Assembly: GCA_036272735.1 (NCBI GenBank)
Contig: DATAYF010000117.1
Location: 1-25,180 of the forward strand
Origin: DATAYF01 sp036272735
GTDB lineage: Bacteria > Chloroflexota > Ktedonobacteria > Ktedonobacterales > Ktedonobacteraceae
Direction of reading: 5' to 3'
Length of the DNA stretch: 25,180 nucleotides
Shown: positions 15,731 through 22,485 of the stretch, piece by piece
How the letters are laid out: each line of letters starts with the position of its first letter
Numbering within the stretch: the stretch's first letter is position 1
Notes under the pieces: model-generated
Databases searched by the model: none
What the model saw: only the letters and a program-made list of their open reading frames with translations
Told to the model about the DNA's origin: nothing
Made by a program: the position numbers and the translations under genes

Positions 15731-16117
15731 TTATTTCCCGTTCAATGTCTGTGTATCATACTGCTGCTGGGCAGCGATGATATCCTTGACGTTTGTGTTG
15801 GACCACTCTCTGATCGCCGCAATCAGTTCATAGAAATTTCTTCCCAGAGGCGTTAAGGCATACTCGACACGTGGAGGCACTTCAGCATACACGCTACGTT
15901 GTACCAGTCCATCACGCTCCAGACTACGCAGGGTCTGCGTGAGCATTTTTTGCGAAATCCCTCTGATCTGCCGATGGAGCGCAGTAAAACGCATTGTTTG
16001 TCTTCCAAGAAGTCCAATAATGAGCGTGGCCCACTTATCAACAATCACGTTGAGAACATGCCGCGAAGGACAGTTCGTATCATACACCGTTCCAGAAAAA
16101 GGAAGAATTTCTACCAT
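15731..16117 (-). CDS. HxlR-family redox-type regulator (QorR/YtfH-like)
   Basis: This is a winged-helix HxlR regulator of 128 aa. It shows NCPSRHVLNVIVDKWATLII (15-34) and FTALHRQIRGISQKMLTQTL as recognition region, then LERDGLVQRSVYAEVPPRVEYALTPLG as the wing. Cys16 lies at the place of the redox-active cysteine of QorR and similar sensors; the next cysteines are absent, which suits a one-cysteine switch. The ATG has GAGAGGTGG just upstream. It diverges from a QorB-like quinone reductase gene, matching the ytfH/ytfG layout of E. coli, so it probably represses that gene and itself. Function is inferred from family and context. Confidence 0.87.
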   Translation of the reverse strand: MVEILPFSGTVYDTNCPSRHVLNVIVDKWATLIIGLLGRQTMRFTALHRQIRGISQKMLTQTLRSLERDGLVQRSVYAEVPPRVEYALTPLGRNFYELIAAIREWSNTNVKDIIAAQQQYDTQTLNGK

Positions 16118-16198
16118 AGGACCACCTCTCTTTTGATACGTCTCACGTTTTCAATACCTGGTTGCAGACAGCATACAGAGTTCCGTCAGGGAGACTGG

Positions 16199-16229
16199 TT
16201 ACTTTCGAGTAAGTATCCCACTTTTGAGT
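16199..16229. promoter_or_regulatory. Candidate HxlR operator pair
   Basis: ACTTTCGAGT (16201-16210) and ACTTTTGAGT (16220-16229) are near-identical words with ACT/AGT symmetry, 19 bp apart, close to two helical turns. The first extends to TTACT-TTCG-AGTAA. They lie just upstream of the qorB-like promoter in the divergent gap, where a dimeric HxlR protein would be expected to bind. Confidence 0.4.
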
Positions 16230-16235
16230 GCCATC

Positions 16236-16264
16236 TTGTGAAAAGAAAGCAATCACCTTATAGT
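16236..16264 (+). promoter_or_regulatory. Promoter for the QorB-like gene
   Basis: TTGTGA and TATAGT are separated by 17 bp. The predicted start near 16271 gives a leader of about 95 bases. The paired ACTTTYGAGT words end 6 bp upstream of the -35. Confidence 0.5.
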
Positions 16265-16352
16265 AACGCATGGAGGTCGCACAGTTCACTTCCTCTTGAA
16301 ACGGAACAATACCGTTAGTTTATTCCTGAAGAACCTTTCGATACTAACAAAA

Positions 16353-16365
16353 AAGGATCATCCTT
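16353..16365 (+). promoter_or_regulatory. Ribosome site held in a small hairpin
   Basis: AAGGA, the only Shine-Dalgarno of the QorB-like gene, can pair fully with TCCTT across a 3-base loop, and the stem touches the ATG. This would reduce translation unless the fold is opened. The stem is only 5 bp, so the effect may be small. Confidence 0.3.
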
Positions 16366-17217
16366 ATGTATGCTCTCACCGGTGCAAATGGGCATCTTGG
16401 TCGCCTTGTGATCAAACATCTGCTTACCCAGGTTCCCGCCAATCAGATCATCGCCACCACACGCGATCCACAAAAGCTCGCAGATATCGCGTCCCTTGGA
16501 GTCGTCGTGCGTCGCGCGGACTTCGCCGATCCGACCACGCTAGCAGCCGCGTATGCAGGAGCAACCAGACTGCTCATTATTAGCACCTACGTGGTCAGCC
16601 ACAGTGTCGAGCTGCATAAAGCTGCAATAGCAGGTGCAGTAGCGGCCGGAGTCAAACATATTATCTATACCTCAACCCCACACGCTGACCCAAACAGCAC
16701 GAATCCCCTCAGTGCTGATCATGGACAAACTGAGGTCGCTCTCGCTGCATCTGGCGTCCCATGGACAGCACTCCGCAACAGCTTTTACGCCGAGTTCCTC
16801 AAGAATTTCCTCGATCTCCTGCTGGTCAAGAGACAATTACTCATTCCAGAAGGCTCAGCCAAACATAGCTGGATCTTCCGCGAGGATTGTGCACGCGCCG
16901 CCACTGGTGCACTCATAGGCAAAATGACAATCACTGGACCAGTTGATGTCACCGGACCAGAGGCTGTCAGCTTCGCGGACCTGGCATCACGCCTCTCCAG
17001 CTTCTCCGATCACCAGATAACAGCACAAGCATTACCAGATCAAGAAATCATTGCCCAGGTAACAGCAAAAGGCGTACCAGCAGATGCAGCAAGCTCCACG
17101 GTTAGGCTTATCAGCCAGATAGCCCGTGAATCGCCATCGACTCCAACCGACACCGTAGAACGGGCCAGCGGCACCAAACCCACCTCGATTGACACCGTCT
17201 TGCGCACACTGGTGTAG
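16366..17217 (+). CDS. qorB: NAD(P)H-binding quinone reductase of the NmrA/QorB type
   Basis: This is an atypical short-chain-dehydrogenase-fold protein of 283 aa. The nucleotide-binding motif ALTGANGHLGRLV lies at residues 3-15, TTRDPQKL (31-38) selects the cofactor phosphate, and HIIYTSTPHAD plus WTALRNSFYAEF match the NmrA/YtfG group. QorB reduces quinones with NAD(P)H in the cytosol, protecting against quinone and redox stress. The neighbour is an HxlR regulator in the same divergent order as E. coli ytfH-ytfG. The ATG follows AAGGA at 8 bases. Other NmrA-like proteins are redox sensors, so catalysis is likely but not proved. Confidence 0.82.
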   Translation: MYALTGANGHLGRLVIKHLLTQVPANQIIATTRDPQKLADIASLGVVVRRADFADPTTLAAAYAGATRLLIISTYVVSHSVELHKAAIAGAVAAGVKHIIYTSTPHADPNSTNPLSADHGQTEVALAASGVPWTALRNSFYAEFLKNFLDLLLVKRQLLIPEGSAKHSWIFREDCARAATGALIGKMTITGPVDVTGPEAVSFADLASRLSSFSDHQITAQALPDQEIIAQVTAKGVPADAASSTVRLISQIARESPSTPTDTVERASGTKPTSIDTVLRTLV

Positions 17218-17271
17218 GGATCATAACGTTTTCTCGATCACGCAAAGTGCGAGGGCCGTTAAAGGCTCAAC

Positions 17272-18270
17272 CTATCTAAACCTACTACTTTCCTTTTGCA
17301 ACAGCATTTTCACTTCGTCGGGGGTGATTTCGGCGATATCTCCGGCGATGCAACGTTTCAGGGCGGCCAGCGCGTTGCCGAAGGCTAGCGGCGTCACGTG
17401 CGGCTCTGCTTGCTGCAGGGTAGTGTAGTGGGGACCGTACAGGTAGGCGTAGAGGTAGCCCGCGTCAAAGGCATCGCCTGAGCCAAAGCGGCTAGTGCTC
17501 TCGGTTGGTATGCTCGGCTCCTCGCTATACTCACCGTGCGCCAGTTGTGCCGAACCCTCTTTTCCCAGCGTCAGGACCAACGTTTTTGACTGTCCGGCCA
17601 GCGTAAAACGTTGGGCCAGTTGCCGCAATATCTGCTCTGCACTGCCGCTACAGCTCCACAATTCTACGGCGTCGGCCCTGGCGCAGAAAAGCACGCTCGC
17701 TTGTTGACAGGCTGCGGCCAGCGTTTGCGCGGCTGCTTGCGCGGACCACAGCTTACCCCGGTAGTTTACGTCGAAAGCGAGCGGGACGTTATGCTCGTGG
17801 GCACGTTGCAGCAAGCGTTGAAACACGCTGTGGGCCTGCGGGCTGAGGGCGGGCGTGATGCCGGTCAAATGCAGCATACGAGCGTCATCGACCACGCTGT
17901 AATCCACCAGGTCGGGATTGACAAGCGCGCAGGCGGAATTGGCGCGATCATAATAAACCTGGATGCCAAGCGGCGCACTGGCCTCTTCAGCATAAAAGAT
18001 GCCGAGGCGCTCGCTACTGTCCGTCCAGACGATGTGTGACGTGTCGATGCCGTGGCGGCGCAGCTCGCTCGCGACGTGCTGGCCCTGCGGGTTGGCGGGC
18101 AGCGCCGAGAACCACTTCACGTGCATTCCCAATCGTGCCAGGCAGCTCAACGTATTCGATTCGCTGCCGCCTACATAGACCTGTAACGTGGGTGCTCTTT
18201 CCAGCCGCACGCCTGCTGGTGCGGTGAGCCGCAGCATGGTTTCACCAAAACTGACAATGTCGGTGGGCAT
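17272..18270 (-). CDS. kdgK: PfkB-family sugar kinase, probable 2-keto-3-deoxygluconate kinase
   Basis: This is a ribokinase-fold carbohydrate kinase of 332 aa. It shows SFGETMLRLTAP at the N-terminus, the VGGSESNTLSCLARLG substrate segment (33-48), DVNYRGKLW (167-175), and the PfkB C-terminal signature FGSGDAFDAGYLYAYL with catalytic Asp266. The FGE.M.R start and DVN-R-LW motif are typical of KDG kinases, which make 2-keto-3-deoxy-6-phosphogluconate. It diverges from a KDPG aldolase gene, the enzyme that consumes its product. The start ATG has only a weak ribosome site. A different 2-keto sugar acid or fructose-type substrate is the main alternative. Confidence 0.85.
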   Translation of the reverse strand: MPTDIVSFGETMLRLTAPAGVRLERAPTLQVYVGGSESNTLSCLARLGMHVKWFSALPANPQGQHVASELRRHGIDTSHIVWTDSSERLGIFYAEEASAPLGIQVYYDRANSACALVNPDLVDYSVVDDARMLHLTGITPALSPQAHSVFQRLLQRAHEHNVPLAFDVNYRGKLWSAQAAAQTLAAACQQASVLFCARADAVELWSCSGSAEQILRQLAQRFTLAGQSKTLVLTLGKEGSAQLAHGEYSEEPSIPTESTSRFGSGDAFDAGYLYAYLYGPHYTTLQQAEPHVTPLAFGNALAALKRCIAGDIAEITPDEVKMLLQKESSRFR

Positions 18271-18450
18271 AGCAAATTTTTATCCATTCTATCGGTTTTT
18301 CATCATGATATAATGAAGTGCAACAGAGAAGCAACATATGTATCAGGGCTATTGGAAAATGCTCGCGCGAACGACGCGTATTCCTCGTATATGGTAGCGA
18401 CCTCTTTTGTGGGGCCGTCATAATCTTCGATGAAGGGACAAAACACTTCG

Positions 18451-19080
18451 ATGGCATACCATCTCGAAACCGTATTACCACCGCGCAGACCCATCGCCAT
18501 TATTCGCCTCGATGACCTTGCCGAGGCTATACAGATCAGTCGCGCCCTGCTCGCGGGCGGCGTGGGCGCGCTAGAGTTTACCTTGACGAACAAACAGGCA
18601 CTTGCCGCGCTGGAACAGGTGCGACAGGAGTTCGGCACGCGTTTGACGGTGGGTGTGGGTACGGTGCTGGATGCCGAGGCAGCGCGTGCCGCTATCGATG
18701 CCGGTGCGCAATTCCTGGTCACTCCGGCGCTCCTCCCCGATGTCATTGCCGTCGCGAAGCAGCGCGAGGTGCCTATTGCCTGTGGAGCCTATACGCCCAC
18801 CGAGATGCTGAGCGCCTGGCGTCTGGGAGCCGATCTCGTGAAGGTTTTCCCCGCCAGCCAGCTTGGTCCAGGCTACATCAAAGATGTACTGGCTCCCCTG
18901 CCCGATCTGCGCCTGGTGCCGACTGGCGGCGTCAATCTGGATACCTGCGCCGCTTTTCTTGCCGCTGGCGCTTACACGGTTGCCGCCGGCAGCCAGTTGG
19001 TCGGCAAAGACCTGGTGCGCCAGCAGGATTGGACGGCGCTGACCGACCTGGCCCGTCGCTTCGTGCAAGCTTGCGCCTGA
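18451..19080 (+). CDS. eda: KDPG/KHG aldolase
   Basis: This class I aldolase splits 2-keto-3-deoxy-6-phosphogluconate into pyruvate and glyceraldehyde-3-phosphate. It shows PIAIIRL (14-20), LEFTLTN with the catalytic Glu42, VGVGTVLDA, CGAYTPTE and DLVKVFPASQLGP with the Schiff-base Lys131, then VPTGGVNLD. The length of 209 aa fits. Two in-frame ATGs compete: this one has AAGGGA about 12 bases upstream, while one seven codons earlier (18430) has no ribosome site. A TATAAT hexamer at 18309-18314 in the gap to kdgK could be its -10, though the -35 is weak. It lies in a cluster with KDG kinase, lactonase and a LarA-like protein. Confidence 0.9.
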   Translation: MAYHLETVLPPRRPIAIIRLDDLAEAIQISRALLAGGVGALEFTLTNKQALAALEQVRQEFGTRLTVGVGTVLDAEAARAAIDAGAQFLVTPALLPDVIAVAKQREVPIACGAYTPTEMLSAWRLGADLVKVFPASQLGPGYIKDVLAPLPDLRLVPTGGVNLDTCAAFLAAGAYTVAAGSQLVGKDLVRQQDWTALTDLARRFVQACA

Positions 19081-19109
19081 TCGTCGTAAATAAAAAAGCA
19101 GGAGTGCAG

Positions 19110-19150
19110 AGGGCTGCAAGCCCTTTGCCGGAGTGTGAGGTGTCCTCACA
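19110..19150 (+). promoter_or_regulatory. Two tandem hairpins in the eda-lactonase gap
   Basis: AGGGCT-GCA-AGCCCT (19110-19124) and TGTGAGG-TGT-CCTCACA (19134-19150) are perfect stems with 3-base loops, 30 bp after eda. Neither is followed by a T-tract. They may be an attenuator, an RNA-stability element that sets different levels of eda and lactonase, or a weak terminator. Confidence 0.4.
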
Positions 19151-19190
19151 TCTCATCTCTCCCCCATCTATTCATGGAGGTATTTTTTCA

Positions 19191-20066
19191 TTGAACGAAA
19201 TTGAACATATTTTGCCGGTACGTAATAAGCTGGGCGAAGGCCCGGTTTGGAGCATCGAGGAGCAGAAACTGTACTGGGTTGATATCACGAGTGGTACCTA
19301 TAGCCGCTATGATCCTGCTGCTGGTAGCTATGAGACGTTCAACATTGGCGTGCCGCTGGGTGTGCTGGCGTTGCGTGAGCGGGGCGGCCTGGTTATGGCG
19401 ACCAAAAAGGGTTTTGCATTCTGGGATGAGCAGCAGAAGGTGCTGGATTTTATCGCACAGCCTGAGGCCGACCGTCCGTACATGAGCTTCAATGATGGCG
19501 CGGTCGATTGTCGTGGCCGCTTCTGGGCTGGTACCAAGAGCGAGGCACCTGAGCCGCAGCCAGAGGGTACGCTCTACCGCCTCGATCCAGACCTTTCGTT
19601 GCATAGCATGGTGAGCGGTGTCGGCATCAGTAACGGCATTGGTTGGAGTCCCGATAACACCATCATGTATTTCACCGATTCGCCACGCCACATCATTTAC
19701 GCCTACGATTTTGCCGAGGAGAGCGGCGCAATCTCCAACCAGCGTACCTTCGCCTATACGCCTGACGAGCCATATGAACCCGATGGCTTGGCCGTGGATA
19801 GCGAAGGGTACGTCTGGAGCGCGTGCTGGGACGCCGCCAAAATTATTCGCTATGCTCCCTCCGGCGCGGTTGATAACGTCATTCAGGTGCCCGCGTTGCG
19901 CCCGACGAGTTGCGTCTTTGGCGGCCAGTCCCTCGACGAACTGTATATTACCTCTTCAGTGGATCATCTGAACGACGAGCAGCGCACACAGTATCCCTAT
20001 TCCGGCGACCTCTTCCGCTTGAAAGCTGGCGTCAAGGGCCTGCCAAAATATCGATTTGCGGGATAA
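19191..20066 (+). CDS. SMP-30/gluconolactonase family lactonase
   Basis: This is a six-bladed beta-propeller that opens sugar lactones to aldonates with a divalent metal. Metal and active-site residues are recognisable: Glu16 in LGEGPVW, Asn101 in SFNDGAVD, Asn148 in GISNGIGWSPD and Asp198 in EPDGLAVDSEG. No ATG exists near the domain start; the TTG with GGAGG ten bases upstream gives 291 aa, the normal length. The gene follows eda on the same strand and precedes a LarA-like gene, which suggests that it supplies the aldonate for the pathway. D-glucono-1,5-lactone is the default guess, but other aldonolactones are equally possible. Confidence 0.87.
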   Translation: MNEIEHILPVRNKLGEGPVWSIEEQKLYWVDITSGTYSRYDPAAGSYETFNIGVPLGVLALRERGGLVMATKKGFAFWDEQQKVLDFIAQPEADRPYMSFNDGAVDCRGRFWAGTKSEAPEPQPEGTLYRLDPDLSLHSMVSGVGISNGIGWSPDNTIMYFTDSPRHIIYAYDFAEESGAISNQRTFAYTPDEPYEPDGLAVDSEGYVWSACWDAAKIIRYAPSGAVDNVIQVPALRPTSCVFGGQSLDELYITSSVDHLNDEQRTQYPYSGDLFRLKAGVKGLPKYRFAG

Positions 20067-20074
20067 ACTATCCG

Positions 20075-20129
20075 TGTGTATTGATCCTGGTGCACGTGTC
20101 CCGGGCACATACACCAGGATCAATACACA
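20075..20129. terminator. Perfect 18-bp-arm hairpin between the lactonase and LarA-like genes
   Basis: TGTGTATTGATCCTGGTG pairs exactly with its complement across a 19-base loop that contains CCCGGG. It starts 8 bp after the lactonase stop and ends 44 bp before the next gene. No T-tract follows, so it may stabilise the upstream mRNA or partly terminate. Confidence 0.5.
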
Positions 20130-20173
20130 TTCTAGATACTATGTTGTAACTAGCAAGCATTGCGAGGTTGACT

Positions 20174-21448
20174 ATGCAAATCCAGATCCCCTACGGCACC
20201 ACCAGAGTTGACGTGACCGTTCCCGAGCGGGCGACCGTGCTGCGCTCGCAGCATACGCCCGCGCTGGCTGATGAGCATGACGCTTTTCAGGCAGCGTTGC
20301 GTGCTCCCATCGCCAGCGCCGCGCTCGCGCAACGCGTGCGTCCACAAGATCGTATCGCCATCATTATTTCTGATATTACGCGCCCGACGCCCAACGAACG
20401 GATTGTGCCCTGGATATTGGAAGAGCTTTCATTCATTCCCCGTTCGCAATTCGTGATCCTCAACGGCACCGGCTCGCATCGTGCCAACACGCGTGCCGAG
20501 CTAGTCCAGATGCTCGGCGAGGAGATCGTTGACACGGTCAAAATCGTCAATCACTCGGCGTTTGAGGCCGAAACGCTGGCGTATCGTGGCACGTCACCTT
20601 CTGGTGTGCCTGTATGGATCAATCGCGACTACCTTGAGGCCGATTTTCGTATCGTGACCGGCTTTATCGAGCCACACTTCTTCGCTGGTTTCTCGGGTGG
20701 TGCCAAGGGTGTCATCCCCGGCCTTGCTGGACTGGAAACCATCCAGTCTCTGCACAATGCTCCACTGATCGGCGATCCACGCGCCACCTGGGCCGTGCTC
20801 AAGGGCAATCCGGTACACGAGGGCATTCGCGAGTGCGTGGGCATGTGTCCGCCGGAGTTTATGGTCAATGTTACGCTCGACCAGCAGCGCCGTATCACCG
20901 CGGTCTTCGCCGGTGACTATGTGCAGGCACACTACGCCGGTTGCGACGTTGTGCTGCAACAGGCCATGCAGACGGTCGAGCAGCCATTCGACATTGTGAT
21001 TACCAGCAATAACGGCTACCCGCTTGATCAAAACCTGTACCAAAGCGTCAAAGGCATGACCGCCGCTGCACAGATTGTGCGCCAGGGTGGGGCTATTGTG
21101 ATGCTGGCCGAGTGTCGCGATGGTCTACCCGATCATGGCAGCTTCAAGGCTATCCTGCAAATGCGCGAGACGCCGCTGGCCCTGCTCGATATGATTAACG
21201 GCCCGGATTTCCAGATGCACGATCAATGGGAGGTGCAGAAGCAAGCTCTGGTGCAGCTCCAGGCCGATGTTTACCTGCATTCCAGCCTGCCTGAAGACCT
21301 GGTGCGCGTCGCCAAGCTTCTTCCCGCGCCAGACGTGCAGGCCACCATTGGCCGCTTGCTTGCCCAATATGGACCCGCGGCCCGTGTCGCCGTGCTCCCC
21401 GAAGGCCCGTTGATGGTCCCCTATATCGCAGAAACGAGCAAGGTGTAA
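20174..21448 (+). CDS. LarA-superfamily nickel-dependent 2-hydroxyacid racemase/epimerase
   Basis: The protein has the LarA N-terminal (DUF2088) and C-terminal domains, 424 aa in all. Residues equivalent to the L. plantarum LarA catalytic and nickel-pincer set are present: SDITRP (66-71), His102 in GSHR, His168 in EPHFFAGFSGG, Lys178 in GGAKGV and His194 in SLHNA. The start ATG follows GAGG at six bases. LarA family members racemise or epimerise 2-hydroxyacids and need the nickel-pincer cofactor from LarB, LarC and LarE, none of which is in this window. The family includes lactate, malate and other hydroxyacid racemases as well as D-gluconate 2-epimerase. The lactonase/KDG kinase/KDPG aldolase context favours an aldonate epimerase, so I do not use the symbol larA. 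Confidence 0.85.
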   Translation: MQIQIPYGTTRVDVTVPERATVLRSQHTPALADEHDAFQAALRAPIASAALAQRVRPQDRIAIIISDITRPTPNERIVPWILEELSFIPRSQFVILNGTGSHRANTRAELVQMLGEEIVDTVKIVNHSAFEAETLAYRGTSPSGVPVWINRDYLEADFRIVTGFIEPHFFAGFSGGAKGVIPGLAGLETIQSLHNAPLIGDPRATWAVLKGNPVHEGIRECVGMCPPEFMVNVTLDQQRRITAVFAGDYVQAHYAGCDVVLQQAMQTVEQPFDIVITSNNGYPLDQNLYQSVKGMTAAAQIVRQGGAIVMLAECRDGLPDHGSFKAILQMRETPLALLDMINGPDFQMHDQWEVQKQALVQLQADVYLHSSLPEDLVRVAKLLPAPDVQATIGRLLAQYGPAARVAVLPEGPLMVPYIAETSKV

Positions 21449-21497
21449 AAAAACGTCCATGGGCCTGCAACACGTTGCAGACCCATGGACGTTTTTT
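21448..21497. terminator. Strong bidirectional terminator
   Basis: A long hairpin has outer arms AAAAAACGTCCATGGG and its complement, one C/A mismatch, then inner CTGCAAC/GTTGCAG around a 2-base loop. T6 follows on the plus strand and T7 on the minus strand. It lies exactly between two convergent genes. Confidence 0.9.
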
Positions 21498-21498
21498 C

Positions 21499-22347
21499 TT
21501 ATAGTATCGGTAAATGTTGCCAGGGAGTGCTCAGGGCGTAAAAGATGATGAGCGATCCCATGCTACTGATAACGTGCACGATGATCGCGCCCCACAGCGA
21601 CTTTGTGCGCTCATAGGCCCAGATGGCGAACAGGCTGAGCACAATGCCAGCGACGCCGTTGAGGATATCCATAGGCAGGCCCGCGATGCCGTTGAGTGTA
21701 TCCAGGAAAAAGCCAGCGGAAATCAGTGCATAAACAAGTGCGCTCACCACGATACCCACCCAGATGCCCCAGTGTCCTTTCAGATAATTGTAAAGCACGC
21801 CACGGAAAAAGACCTCTTCGGCAAAGGGCAGTGCCAGGCCGGTAATGGCTGCGAGGATGACCAGGTTGACCCACGAAAGCCCTTGCAAGGCCGAGCTTTG
21901 GGCTTGTGCGTTGGTATCGTTGATCTGAAAGAGTGCCTGAGAGCCATACGTGATGGCGTTCTCCACCGCGAATTCCAGCACGCCGATACCCAGCGCGGTC
22001 AAGACGCCGATGGTGACGAGTGGGCGTACGCCCATGGCGTCCCAATTCACGGCCTTTCTTCTCAATCCTAGCAAGTAGACGCAGCCGACCAGCACGATAA
22101 ACTCGACAATCGAGGCGGTGATGGTAAAGCTTACCGTGTCGATGGCTTGTTCAGGATGGTTGGGCACCTTTTGCGTCATCAACGAACTGGTGAGGGCGAG
22201 ACCTATAAAGAACGTGAAGATGATCGTGCTCGTGATCAGCAAAAGATCGGATCCGCTCCACAGCTTTTCGGGCCGTGATGGCTCTTCTTCGGGATCAGTA
22301 GGGTCGGAGGTCGCGACATTCCCACGCCCAGACGGCTTATTATCCAT
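21499..22347 (-). CDS. CPBP (CAAX protease/bacteriocin-processing) family membrane protein with altered motifs
   Basis: This is a polytopic membrane protein of 282 aa with an acidic, disordered first 30 residues and about six to eight hydrophobic segments (around 34-58, 72-95, 108-128, 158-175, 195-215, 228-245, 250-272). Motif 1 is intact: FAEEVFFRG with Glu177, Glu178 and Arg182. Motif 2, normally F-x-x-x-H, reads YALIS (206-210), with Ser in place of the His. Motif 3, normally H-x-x-x-N, reads HVISS (258-262), so the His is kept and the Asn is not. Proteolysis is therefore doubtful. The ATG has AAGGA five bases upstream. It is convergent with the LarA-like gene and has no obvious partner. 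Confidence 0.8.
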   Translation of the reverse strand: MDNKPSGRGNVATSDPTDPEEEPSRPEKLWSGSDLLLITSTIIFTFFIGLALTSSLMTQKVPNHPEQAIDTVSFTITASIVEFIVLVGCVYLLGLRRKAVNWDAMGVRPLVTIGVLTALGIGVLEFAVENAITYGSQALFQINDTNAQAQSSALQGLSWVNLVILAAITGLALPFAEEVFFRGVLYNYLKGHWGIWVGIVVSALVYALISAGFFLDTLNGIAGLPMDILNGVAGIVLSLFAIWAYERTKSLWGAIIVHVISSMGSLIIFYALSTPWQHLPIL

Positions 22348-22390
22348 AAAATTCCTTACGTATAGCTACACGAAATGAGAAATTGACACT

Positions 22391-22411
22391 CCCCGCCATA
22401 CATGAGCGGGG
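22391..22411 (-). repeat. Right-end hairpin of the decayed TnpB element
   Basis: CCCCGC and GCGGGG pair around a 9-base loop, about 75 bp beyond the stop of the minus-strand tnpB. Position and sequence suit a subterminal hairpin of an IS200/IS605 right end, which would also form the 3' part of an omega RNA. Confidence 0.55.
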
Positions 22412-22485
22412 ATTCTTCTTTCAACCATCCAACTTGCCCTTGATGATTGCTCACCAAACGTAGAGGCTCGATGTCCAGAAGCGTT

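Noticed and set aside
21514..22071. 185-codon plus-strand frame opposite the CPBP gene
   Set aside because: No domain and no ribosome site of note; the minus-strand frame has membrane segments and motif 1.
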